Assembly (NCBI GenBank): GCA_018261655.1
Contig: JAGTSG010000038.1
Span: 1-32,860 of the forward strand
Reading direction: 5' to 3'
DNA from: Pseudomonadota bacterium
GTDB taxonomy: Bacteria; Pseudomonadota; Gammaproteobacteria; Steroidobacterales; Steroidobacteraceae
DNA length: 32,860 nt
Positions 8,410-16,233 of this stretch are shown one piece after another. Each line of letters opens with the position of its first letter. Position 1 is the first letter of the stretch. Below the pieces are notes generated by a model. That model searched no databases. It was not told where the DNA came from and worked only from the letters and a program-made list of their open reading frames with translations. The position numbers and the translations under genes are program-made.

Positions 8410-10304
8410 CTCCCGAGCCAGTCGGCCGCGGACCCGGCCGGCGGCGTTGCCTCCCGGAACCTCGCCTGCGCCGCCAGGCGCACCGGCGCGTTGCGCTCGC
8501 CGTAGCGATCGTACTCACCCACGCGCTGCAGGACTTCGAAGAACAGTCCCTCGACCTCTCGGAAGTAGAAGTGGAACAGCGCGCCCTGGTCGTCGGCGTC
8601 GTACAGGATGTTGAACTCGCGCATCGCCTCGAGCGTGTCGCCCGGCAGGTCGTAGCGGGCCGCGAGGTCGGCATAGTAGTTGCCGCCGATTTCCAGCACA
8701 TGCTCCCGCTTGGCGTGCCGCGCGGTGGCGAAGATATCCGCGGTCTCGATGGCAATCTGCTGGATGCCGGCGCCGTGGGACGTCTCGATGAAGCGTCGCG
8801 GGCCCGCACCGAAGCCGCTGGCGGTACTGAACGGCAGGCGCACGGTGCCCGCCCGATTGCGGGCCACGCGACTGCGGACGACACCCGCGGGATCGATGAG
8901 GCTGGTCGCCGAGCCAACCTCGAGACCGAGCATGGACCGGAAGAAGAGCGACACCGGCAGGAAATCCGTGTCGCGCACCGCGTGCCCGACGTGATCGATG
9001 CGCAGCACCTCGCTGCGTTCGGAACCGGCCGAACCCGCCGTGGGGACGAAGTCCACCTCGTAGAACGGCCGGCCCCCGGGCGTCGCGGGCACCAGGTTGT
9101 ACAGGACGCCGCCGGGACCCTCGACGCCGGGAATCTCGAGCTCGCCCGCAGCCGCGCTGGCCTCGACCCAGGCATAGCCGAGCCGGCTCGCGCGCTGCTC
9201 CAGCAGGCCCGGGTTGCGGACGGTGAGCCCGACGGCGCACACGCCGAGGCCGTGCTCCCAGAAGTACGACTCCGCGTAACTGTCAGGTTCCAGGTTGAGG
9301 ACGACATTCGCGTTGCCCATCCGGAACAGCCGGACGTCCTTCGACCGGTGCCGGTGCGTCTCGTGCAGGCCGATGTCGTTCAGTATCTCGACCAGCCTCC
9401 CCTCCTCGCTCGCTTCGACCGCGAACTCCACGAACGCGATTTCGCGGGGCATCGTCGCGTCGGCGAGACTCGCGGCCTCGGACGTCGAGTGGCGCGCCTC
9501 GATCTCCGCCGAAAGCCACTCGAGCGACCGCCGGCCCTCGACCGCGACCGCCGCGCCGCTGGCCGAGAGAAAAGCGTCGCTGTAGATCTCGTGCGAATAG
9601 AAGCCGTCGTAACCCGTGGCATCGACACATCGCACGACCTCGACCACCGGCCGGTCGCCCTGGCCGGGAAAGCAGCGGTAGTGCCGGCTGAGGTGCGCGA
9701 TCCCCACGTCCAGGACCGGCGCATCGGCAAGGTGCACGAGGACGATCCTGTCCGCGGGAATTTCCGCGATGTCGACCGGGTCCGCCGCCAGCGCCGCGAT
9801 GTAGAAGGCGTTGAGCACGATGCCCAGCCTGTCGTGGTCAGCCAGCCGGACGACCTGCCAGGCCTGCTGGTAGTCCGTGACGTGCCGCGCCCAGGGAACC
9901 GGCTCGTAGCCGATCGAGATGCCCATCGGCCCGGCCAGGTCGGCGAGCCTCCTCAGGTGCTCGGCCGCCAGCGCTGCGTCGTCGATGGCGTCGACGGAGC
10001 TGTTGCTGCGGACGATCAATGACGAGGCGCCCAGCTCGGCGGCGACGTCGAGCCTGCACTGCGCCCGGCGGAAGTTCCGGCGGATGATCCTCTCGGGTTC
10101 CGCCTCGAAGTCGCAGAGCGGCTGCAGCGCGACGATGCTGAGGCCCAGGTCCGAGGCGATGCCGCGAACGGCCGCCGGCGACAGTTCCGACACGATCAGG
10201 TCCGCCTCGCAGATCTCGACCCCGTCGAAGCCGGCCGTGGCCGCCAGCTCGAGCTTGGCCCTGAGGCTCCCGGGGAGTGAAACGGTTGCGATGGAGCGCT
10301 TCAT
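8406..10304 (-). CDS. quiC: 3-dehydroshikimate dehydratase, QuiC-type fusion
   Basis: This 632-residue two-domain protein matches the length and order of pseudomonad QuiC1. Residues 1-285 form an AP_endonuc_2 TIM barrel (MKRSIATVSLPGSLRAKLELAATAGFDGVEICEADL, with metal ligands suggested by ISIGYEPVPWARH, LVHLADAP and YDGFYSHEIYSD). Residues about 290-615 are a VOC/4-hydroxyphenylpyruvate-dioxygenase-like half (IDHVGHAV near 455, ADDQGALFHFYFREVEGLFFEVLQR near 585). The TIM barrel is known to dehydrate 3-dehydroshikimate to protocatechuate; the VOC half has no proven ring-cleaving role in QuiC. This is the strongest evidence that the island handles quinate/shikimate. It is divergent from the TetR gene and cytoplasmic. 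Confidence 0.9.
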   Translation of the reverse strand: MKRSIATVSLPGSLRAKLELAATAGFDGVEICEADLIVSELSPAAVRGIASDLGLSIVALQPLCDFEAEPERIIRRNFRRAQCRLDVAAELGASSLIVRSNSSVDAIDDAALAAEHLRRLADLAGPMGISIGYEPVPWARHVTDYQQAWQVVRLADHDRLGIVLNAFYIAALAADPVDIAEIPADRIVLVHLADAPVLDVGIAHLSRHYRCFPGQGDRPVVEVVRCVDATGYDGFYSHEIYSDAFLSASGAAVAVEGRRSLEWLSAEIEARHSTSEAASLADATMPREIAFVEFAVEASEEGRLVEILNDIGLHETHRHRSKDVRLFRMGNANVVLNLEPDSYAESYFWEHGLGVCAVGLTVRNPGLLEQRASRLGYAWVEASAAAGELEIPGVEGPGGVLYNLVPATPGGRPFYEVDFVPTAGSAGSERSEVLRIDHVGHAVRDTDFLPVSLFFRSMLGLEVGSATSLIDPAGVVRSRVARNRAGTVRLPFSTASGFGAGPRRFIETSHGAGIQQIAIETADIFATARHAKREHVLEIGGNYYADLAARYDLPGDTLEAMREFNILYDADDQGALFHFYFREVEGLFFEVLQRVGEYDRYGERNAPVRLAAQARFREATPPAGSAADWLGS

Positions 10305-10413
10305 CTGATGACCTCACGATCCAATCGCCGCCGGCCATGGCATGCCGGAGAGACCGGAACCGACGTGACGCGGCCGACCGCCAGCCCGTCCCCGGTCGCG
10401 GCGACCTGTCCCG

Positions 10414-10443
10414 TATATTGGAGCCGCGACGCCGCACGGGCAA
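10414..10443 (-). promoter_or_regulatory. Probable quiC promoter
   Basis: On the minus strand TTGCCC (10438-10443) is followed after 18 bases by AATATA (10414-10419), about 110 bases upstream of the quiC start. It is a reasonable sigma-70-type pair in otherwise very GC-rich DNA. No full copy of the island palindrome overlaps it. Confidence 0.4.
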
Positions 10444-10534
10444 TACTGCCGGGGACCGGCGCTCTCGCGAATCGAGTGCCGCCATGTAGAATGCCCCGGG
10501 TGCAGCCGCGCCGGATTTCGCCAGGGGCGTGCGC

Positions 10535-10543
10535 ACGGACCAG
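10535..10543 (+). promoter_or_regulatory. Half copy of the island operator before the TetR gene
   Basis: ACGGACCAG at 10535-10543 is identical to the first nine bases of operator copy a read on its minus strand. It lies 42 bases before the TetR start. The second half of the palindrome is not conserved. It could be a weak autoregulatory site or chance. Confidence 0.25.
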
Positions 10544-10585
10544 CCAGGAACCCAGCAACGCCGGGCAGCCTCGGACGAGAAGACG

Positions 10586-11248
10586 ATGCAGAGCAGGAAA
10601 GCCAAGAAACGGTCGCGTGGCGCCGCCGCCGCAGCGACCACCGAGGCCGAACAGACACGAGCGAACATCCTGAAGGTTGCGACGGAGGAGTTCGCGACCA
10701 AGGGGCTGTCGGGGGCCCGGGTCGACGCGATCGCCGCGAAGACGCTCGCGTCCAAGCGGATGATCTACTACTACTTCGGCGGCAAGACCGGCCTTTACAG
10801 CGCCGTGCTGGAACGGGCCTACGCGGACATTCGCGCGGAAGAGGCGCAGTTCGACCTCGCCCACATGCCGCCGCGCGAGGCGCTGCGGCGCCTGATCGAG
10901 GTCACCTTCGACTACGACGAGAACCACACGAAGTTCGTCAGCCTCGTCAGCATCGAGAACATCCACCGGGCCAAGTACCTGTCGAAGCTGCCGTCACTGC
11001 GTGACATCAACCAGAGCGCCATCCGCACGCTCGAGGACATCCTGCAGCGGGGCCGGGCCGAGGGCGTATTCCGCGACGGGTTCGACGCCCTCGACCTCCA
11101 TCTCCTGATCAGCGCGTTCTGTTTCTTCCGCGTCTCCAACCGGCATACCTTCGAGGCGCTCTTCGACTGCGATTTCGCCAGTCCCAGGCTGCGGGCCAGG
11201 CACCGGAAGATGATCACCGAGGCCGTGCTCGCCTACGTCGAGCCGTGA
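10586..11248 (+). CDS. TetR-family transcriptional regulator
   Basis: This 220-residue regulator has an N-terminal TetR helix-turn-helix domain at about residues 23-70: TRANILKVATEEFATKGLSGARVDAIAAKTLASKRMIYYYFGGKTGLYSAVLERAY, with the typical YYYFGGK recognition helix. The C-terminal helical ligand domain begins near residue 85, and its ligand is unknown. A basic, Ala-rich tail precedes the HTH. The ATG at 10586 gives the best family fit; a GTG at 10529 would add 19 poor residues. Lying in the middle of the island, it is the best candidate for binding the 14-bp palindrome shared by four promoters. It would be expected to repress until a pathway intermediate binds; both statements are inference. 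Confidence 0.88.
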   Translation: MQSRKAKKRSRGAAAAATTEAEQTRANILKVATEEFATKGLSGARVDAIAAKTLASKRMIYYYFGGKTGLYSAVLERAYADIRAEEAQFDLAHMPPREALRRLIEVTFDYDENHTKFVSLVSIENIHRAKYLSKLPSLRDINQSAIRTLEDILQRGRAEGVFRDGFDALDLHLLISAFCFFRVSNRHTFEALFDCDFASPRLRARHRKMITEAVLAYVEP

Positions 11249-11320
11249 TGCGTCGCACGAGGCGTGCCGGAATGCCCGAGCGACCGTCCCCTGCCGCCAG
11301 GCCGTCCGGAGCGTGAACGC

Positions 11321-12001
11321 GTGACCGGCCGGGAGGACACCTGGGCGGCGGTGGACGCCTACCTGGTCGAGGCCTTCTCGCTGGAGGATGACGTCCTGGT
11401 CGCGACGCGGCAGGCCTGCGATGCCGCGGGCCTGCCGGCCATCGGCGTCACCGCGCCGCAGGGCCGGTTCCTGCAGATCCTGGCCCGCATGCTGCGCGCG
11501 AAGTCCATCCTCGAGATCGGGACCCTGGGCGGCTACAGCGCCATCTGGCTCGGGCGGGCGCTCGGGCCCGGTGGCCGGCTCGTCAGCCTGGAGATCAATC
11601 CCGCCCACGCCGCGGTCGCGCGCGCCAACCTCGCCCGCGCCGGCCTGGACGCCGGCTGCGAGGTGCTCGTCGGTCCGGCAATCGAGCAGCTGCCGCTGCT
11701 CGAGGGCAGGCCGCCCGCCCCCTTTGACTTCGTGTTCATCGACGCCGACAAGCCCTCCATCCCCGCCTATTTCGAGTGGGCCCTGAGGCTCACCCGCCGC
11801 GGCAGCCTCATCGTCGTCGACAACGTGATCCGCAAGGGCGCCGTCGCCGATCCCGGCAACCCGGATCCGGCGGTCCTCGGCGTCCGGCGACTCAACGAAC
11901 TGATGGCGAGGGATCCGCGCGTCAGCGCCACGGCCATCCAGACGGTCGGGCTCAAGGGCCACGACGGCTTCGCCCTGGCGCTGGTCGTCGCCGGCGACTG
12001 A
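11321..12001 (+). CDS. COMT-like O-methyltransferase
   Basis: This class I SAM-dependent O-methyltransferase of the catechol/caffeoyl-CoA type (Methyltransf_3) has 226 residues. It shows the SAM-binding ILEIGTLGGYSA at 63-74, the acidic residue of LEINP at 90-93, FIDADK at 139-144 with a metal-binding Asp, and VVDNV at 165-169 with the Asp-Asn metal ligands. Such enzymes methylate one hydroxyl of a catechol using Mg2+. Protocatechuate, the product of QuiC, or caffeate is a natural guess for the substrate. I chose the GTG at 11321 (GGAG about 10 bases upstream); a GTG at 11264 would add 19 Pro/Arg-rich residues. It follows the TetR gene on the same strand. Confidence 0.85.
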   Translation: MTGREDTWAAVDAYLVEAFSLEDDVLVATRQACDAAGLPAIGVTAPQGRFLQILARMLRAKSILEIGTLGGYSAIWLGRALGPGGRLVSLEINPAHAAVARANLARAGLDAGCEVLVGPAIEQLPLLEGRPPAPFDFVFIDADKPSIPAYFEWALRLTRRGSLIVVDNVIRKGAVADPGNPDPAVLGVRRLNELMARDPRVSATAIQTVGLKGHDGFALALVVAGD

Positions 12002-12034
12002 AGGCCGCGCAGGGGCGGCCTGCCCCGCCCGCCA

Positions 12035-12062
12035 TTGACTTGGACGTACCAGTTCGTACACA
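12035..12062 (+). promoter_or_regulatory. Promoter with shared operator (copy b)
   Basis: TTGACT (12035-12040) and TACACA (12057-12062) are 16 bases apart, 45 bases before the aldehyde dehydrogenase start. The palindrome ACGTACCAGTTCGT fills the spacer at 12044-12057. The distance from the first base of the -35 box to the palindrome is 9, exactly as at the TonB-receptor promoter. A repressor bound here would block RNA polymerase. Confidence 0.7.
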
Positions 12063-12106
12063 GTACAGCCGGACCAGGTCGACGACCTGCTTGCCCCGGA
12101 GAGGCC

Positions 12107-13513
12107 ATGGCCAGGGAACTGACCGACGCTGAGCGTCGCTCCATCGACGAAATGATCGCCCGCGCCCGCGCCGCGATGCGCGAGGTCCGGGACTACGACC
12201 AGGCACGCATCGACCGGCTGTGCCAGGCGCTCGGCTGGGCGACGGCCAACGAAAAGACCTTCGGACGCATCGTCGAGATGAGCGTCAGGGAGAGCGGCCT
12301 GGGCGACCCGGAGGGCCGCAATTCCAAGCGGATGAAGATCATCGGCGTGCTGCGCGACGCGCTGCGCCAGAAGAGCACCGGCATCATCGAGGAGATTCCC
12401 GAAAAGGGCATCGTCAAGTACGCGAAGCCGGCCGGCGTAATCGCCTCGCTGGTGCCCACCACCAATCCGGAACTCACGCCTCCCTACACCGGGATCTACG
12501 CGCTGAAGGCGCTGGACGCGGTGATCTTCTCCCCCCACCCGCGCTCGAAGGGCACCACCTTCGAGATGGTGCGCGTCATGCGCGAGGCCATCAGCCGCCA
12601 GGGGGCGCCGGCCGACCTGTTCCAGTGCATCGAGACGCCCAGCATCCCGGTGACCCAGTACCTCATGGCAAGCTGCGACCTGACGCTCGCCACCGGCGGC
12701 CAGCCGATGGTGCGGGCCGCATACAGCTCGGGCAAGCCGGCCTACGGGGTCGGCGCCGGAAACTCGACGATGGTGATCGACGAGACGGCCGACATCGACA
12801 TCGCCGCGCGCAACACGCGGACTTCCAAGACCTCCGACTTCGGGTCCGGCTGCTCGGCCGACGGCAACATCCTGATCGACGACCGGATCTACGACGCGAT
12901 GGTCGCGGCGCTCATCCGGGAGGGCGGCTACCTGGCGACGGCGGCGCAGGCCGCGGCCATCGAGAAGGTGATGTGGGACGACGAGGGCCATCGCCTTCCC
13001 GACACCGTCGCCTGCCCGCCGCAGGTCATCGCGCGGGCCGCCGGGTTCGAGATCCCGGCCGACCGGAAGTTCATCATGGTGGAGAACGACAGGATCGGCC
13101 CGCAGCACAATTACTCGCGCGAGAAGCTCACGACGCTGCTGGCGGTCTACCGCTATCACGGCTTCGACCAGGCGCTCGACATGGTTGCACAGATCTACGA
13201 AGTCGGCGGAAAGGGGCACTCCTGCGGCATCTACTCGCACGACGACGGGCACATCGACCGTCTCGCGCGCCTCGCGCCGGTGAGCCGGATGATGGTGCGC
13301 CAGGCGCAGTCCAAGGCCAACGCGGGCTCGTTCACCAACGGCATGCCGATGACCTCGAGCCTGGGTTGCGGGATCTGGGGCGGCAACATCACCAACGAGA
13401 ACATCCACCTGAAACACTTCCTGCAGACCACGTGGGTGAGTCGCCCCATCCCGGAGGACCGGCCGCCGGACCAGGAGCTGTTCGGGGAGTTCTACAACTC
13501 GGAGACCTTCTGA
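12107..13513 (+). CDS. CoA-acylating aldehyde dehydrogenase (AdhE-N/EutE/SauS type)
   Basis: This 468-residue aldehyde dehydrogenase is of the CoA-acylating branch, oxidising an aldehyde with NAD(P)+ and CoA to an acyl-CoA. The family pattern is clear: AGVIASLVPTTNPELTP, IFSPHPRSKGTT, LATGGQPMVRAAYSSGKPAYGVGAGNS, the catalytic Cys249 in SKTSDFGSGCSADGN, and the C-terminal SLGCGIWGGNITNENIHLKH. These match acetaldehyde dehydrogenases (EutE, AdhE N-terminus) and sulfoacetaldehyde dehydrogenase SauS, so the substrate is open. GGAG precedes the ATG at 12107. The stop is two bases from the TPP-enzyme ATG, implying tight coupling: the TPP enzyme may make the aldehyde this enzyme consumes. It leads the operon controlled by operator copy b. 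Confidence 0.88.
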   Translation: MARELTDAERRSIDEMIARARAAMREVRDYDQARIDRLCQALGWATANEKTFGRIVEMSVRESGLGDPEGRNSKRMKIIGVLRDALRQKSTGIIEEIPEKGIVKYAKPAGVIASLVPTTNPELTPPYTGIYALKALDAVIFSPHPRSKGTTFEMVRVMREAISRQGAPADLFQCIETPSIPVTQYLMASCDLTLATGGQPMVRAAYSSGKPAYGVGAGNSTMVIDETADIDIAARNTRTSKTSDFGSGCSADGNILIDDRIYDAMVAALIREGGYLATAAQAAAIEKVMWDDEGHRLPDTVACPPQVIARAAGFEIPADRKFIMVENDRIGPQHNYSREKLTTLLAVYRYHGFDQALDMVAQIYEVGGKGHSCGIYSHDDGHIDRLARLAPVSRMMVRQAQSKANAGSFTNGMPMTSSLGCGIWGGNITNENIHLKHFLQTTWVSRPIPEDRPPDQELFGEFYNSETF

Positions 13514-13515
13514 CC

Positions 13516-15285
13516 ATGAAGGCCACTGCCGCGCAGCTGCTGGTCCGGTACCTGGAACGTCGCGGGGTCCGGCACGTCTTCGGCCTCTGCGGGCACACCA
13601 ACATCGCGGTCCTCTCGGCCATGGCCGGCAGTTCCGTGCGATTCGTCAACGTCAGGCACGAACAGGTCGCCGCGCATGCCGCCGACGGCTACGCGCGGGT
13701 GACCGGCAGGGCCTCGGTCGTCCTCACGCACCTCGGGCCCGGGCTCACCAACGCCGCGACAGGGGTCGCCAACGCCGCGCTGGACTGCATCCCGATGGTC
13801 GTCATCGCGGGCGACGTGCCTTCGCACTACTACGGGAAGCACCCGCACCAGGAGGTCAACCTCCACGCCGACGGCGCGCAGTTCGAGATCTACAGGCCTT
13901 TCGTCAAGCGCGCGTGGCGCGTCGAGCGCGCGGCGCTCCTGCCCGAGATCATGGAGAAGGCGTTCCTGCTGGCCGAGAGCGGCCAGCCCGGGCCGGTGCT
14001 GGTGGACGTGCCGATGGACGTCTTCTCGCAGGAACTGGACCCGGCGCTCTTCGACCGGCTGGATCACAACGCCAGGGAACTGCGCCGCCCCTCGATTTCG
14101 CCGGCGACGGCGCGCGAGATCGTCGCCGCGCTGGGACAGGCCCGGCGTCCGGTCATCTACGCGGGGGGTGGCGTGATCGGCGCGCGCGCCAGTGGCGAAC
14201 TCCAGGCCTTCGTCGATCACATGGGCATCCCGGTGGCGCACAGCCTGATGGGCAAGGGGGTCCTCCCGGACGACCACCCGCTGGTGCTCGGGATGAGCGG
14301 GTTCTGGGGGACCGCGCTGGTGAACCAGGCCTGCCTGGCGGCCGACCAGATGCTCGCCCTCGGCACCCGCTTCAAAGAGGCGGACTCGAGCTCGTGGTAT
14401 CCGGGCTATACGTTCAACATTCCCCCGACGCGGCTGATGCACATCGACATCGAGCCCTCGGAAATCGGCCGCAACTACCCCACCGCGGTCGGCGCCGTGG
14501 CGGACCTCAAGGAGGCGCTCGCGGTGCTGGTCGAGGTGGCGAGGGAGATGTACCCCGGCGGGCGGCGCGACGAGGCGACGATCCGCCAGATCGCCGAGGC
14601 CCGGCGCGAATTCGCCGCGCGGAACGCGGCCATGCAGCGCAGCGACGCCTTCCCGATGATGCCGGAACGCATCCTCGCGGAAGTCCGCGACCTGCTGCCG
14701 CGGGACGCCATCATCACGACCGACGTCGGCTGGAACAAGAACGGCGTGGGCCAGCAGTTCCCGGTCTACACCCCCGGCAGCGTGCTGACCCCGGGCGGCT
14801 ACGCGACCATGGGCTTCGGGCCTCCCGCGGCCATCGGCGCCAAGCTGGCGAGACCCGACGCGGTGGTGGTGTCGATGGTCGGGGACGGCGGCTTCGGGCA
14901 GAACCCCGCGGCACTCGCCACGGCGGTCGCGGAAGGCCTGCCGATCACCTGGATCGTGATGAACAACAACGCCTTCGGCACGATCGCGGGACTGCAGCAG
15001 GCGCACTTCGGCACGACCTACGGCACGGTGTTCCCGGCGCCATCGGGCGACTGGAGCGACATCAAGCCGGACTACGCCCAGATCGCGCGGGCCTACGGCT
15101 GCGAGGGAGTCCGGCTGCAATCGGCAGGCGAACTCAGGCCCGCGCTCGAGCGCGCCCTGCAGTCCGGCCGGCCCTTCGTGATCGACGTGCCGATGAAGAA
15201 CAACCCGACGCCGACGACGGGTCACTGGAACATCCTCGACATCTACTCGCCCGGCAAGCAGATCTCACACGTCGCAACGCCGTGA
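13516..15285 (+). CDS. Thiamine-diphosphate enzyme of the acetolactate-synthase family
   Basis: This 589-residue protein has three domains. The N-terminal pyrimidine domain carries the catalytic Glu49 in RHEQVAAHAADGYAR. The central domain follows (PVIYAGGGVIGARASGEL near 212). The C-terminal pyrophosphate domain has the ThDP motif GDGGF from residue 456 to Asn483-485 (NNNAFGTI). It is therefore a complete ThDP enzyme. The family includes acetolactate synthases, 2-oxoacid decarboxylases and the ring-opening diketone hydrolases IolD and CDH. The sequence alone does not choose among them. Pairing with an acylating aldehyde dehydrogenase suggests decarboxylation or C-C hydrolysis to an aldehyde. 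It is not Xsc: the glycine-rich N-terminus and active-site region differ from what I know of that family. Confidence 0.85.
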   Translation: MKATAAQLLVRYLERRGVRHVFGLCGHTNIAVLSAMAGSSVRFVNVRHEQVAAHAADGYARVTGRASVVLTHLGPGLTNAATGVANAALDCIPMVVIAGDVPSHYYGKHPHQEVNLHADGAQFEIYRPFVKRAWRVERAALLPEIMEKAFLLAESGQPGPVLVDVPMDVFSQELDPALFDRLDHNARELRRPSISPATAREIVAALGQARRPVIYAGGGVIGARASGELQAFVDHMGIPVAHSLMGKGVLPDDHPLVLGMSGFWGTALVNQACLAADQMLALGTRFKEADSSSWYPGYTFNIPPTRLMHIDIEPSEIGRNYPTAVGAVADLKEALAVLVEVAREMYPGGRRDEATIRQIAEARREFAARNAAMQRSDAFPMMPERILAEVRDLLPRDAIITTDVGWNKNGVGQQFPVYTPGSVLTPGGYATMGFGPPAAIGAKLARPDAVVVSMVGDGGFGQNPAALATAVAEGLPITWIVMNNNAFGTIAGLQQAHFGTTYGTVFPAPSGDWSDIKPDYAQIARAYGCEGVRLQSAGELRPALERALQSGRPFVIDVPMKNNPTPTTGHWNILDIYSPGKQISHVATP

Positions 15286-15289
15286 CACC

Positions 15290-16130
15290 ATGAAATTCAA
15301 GCGCAAGCCCCCCTATCTCGTCGGGCTCATCGGCTCGAGCATCCAGGCATCGCTCTCGCCCGCCATGCACGAGGGCGAGGGCGAACGCCACGGGTTGCTG
15401 TACATGTACCGGCTGCTCGACCTCGACGTGCTCGGCGTCGACGTCCAGGCGTTGCCGCGGCTGCTCGATGCCGCGCAGCTGACCGGCTTCTCCGGCCTGA
15501 ACATCACGCATCCCTGCAAGCAGGCGGTGATTCCCCTGCTCGACGAGCTGTCCGCCGACGCGGCGGCGATCGGCGCAGAGCATCCGTGAAGGACTGGACT
15601 CGGCGCCGCGCGACAGCGTCGTCCTGCTCGGCGCGGGCGGGGCCGGTGCCGCCGTGGCCCACGGCCTGCTGAACCTGGGCACGAAACACCTGGCGATCTG
15701 CGACAAGGTGCCCGAGCGGGCCGAGGCGCTGGCCGCGGCGCTGTGCGCGCGCTTCGGTCCCGGTCGCGCGGCCGCGAGTTCCGACCTGGACCGCGTGATG
15801 TCGCTCGCCGACGGACTGGTCCACGCCACGCCGACCGGCATGGTGCGCCACCCCGGCCTTCCGCTGCGCCCGGACCTGCTGAAGCCCTCGCACTGGGTGG
15901 CCGAGATCGTCTACTTTCCGCTCGAGACCGAGCTGCTTCGCCTGGCGCGCCGGCTGGGATGCCGCCACCTGGACGGCAGCGGCATGGCGGTGCACCAGGC
16001 AGCGGCCGCCTTCCGCCTGTTCACCGGCATCGAGGCGGATGCCGGGCAGATGCGCCGCGACTTCGACCAGCTCGTCAGCGCGCGGCGGAGCCTTGCGGGA
16101 ACCGATGCGTCGGTTCCCTCGGTGGCCTGA
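15290..16130 (+). pseudogene. Quinate/shikimate dehydrogenase gene with internal deletion
   Basis: The first part (15290-15577) encodes an AroE/QsuD-type N-terminal domain: SLSPAMH at 21-27 and GLNITHPCKQ at 69-78 with catalytic Lys77. It is read up to DELSADAAAIGA. The C-terminal part resumes in another frame at about 15579 (SIREGLDSAPRDSVVLLGAGGAGAAVAHGLL), has the NAD(P)-binding GAGGAG, HATPTGM and a normal end, and stops at 16130. The stretch that normally follows IGA (VNTVV...GHNTDW, with the catalytic Asp) is absent. About 25-28 codons appear to be deleted with a frame change, and the first frame stops at 15589. The gene should be inactive. It lies four bases after the TPP gene, in the same operon. 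Confidence 0.85.
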
Positions 16131-16233
16131 ACGGCCGGACGCGCCCGGGCGGCGCAGCGGCGGCATGGGACCATCGCAGACTCCTGCCGGTGCGCGCGAC
16201 AGGCGGGCGCCCGGGACACCAGAGGGGGGATGA

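Noticed and set aside
8406-9440. C-terminal half of QuiC as a working 4-hydroxyphenylpyruvate or ring-cleaving dioxygenase
   Set aside because: The domain is part of the normal QuiC fusion. Family knowledge supports only dehydroshikimate dehydratase activity, in the N-terminal barrel.
10994-13417. Open frame of 807 codons on the minus strand
   Set aside because: It lies opposite the TetR, O-methyltransferase and aldehyde dehydrogenase genes. Its product is Arg/Gly/Asp-rich low-complexity sequence with no motif, typical of antisense frames in high-GC DNA.
13516-15285. ThDP enzyme as sulfoacetaldehyde acetyltransferase (Xsc), with the aldehyde dehydrogenase as SauS and the sulfatase as part of sulfonate use
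   Set aside because: The N-terminal and active-site sequence does not look like Xsc, and no phosphotransacetylase, sulfite exporter or taurine gene is nearby. A sulfatase handles sulfate esters, not sulfonates.
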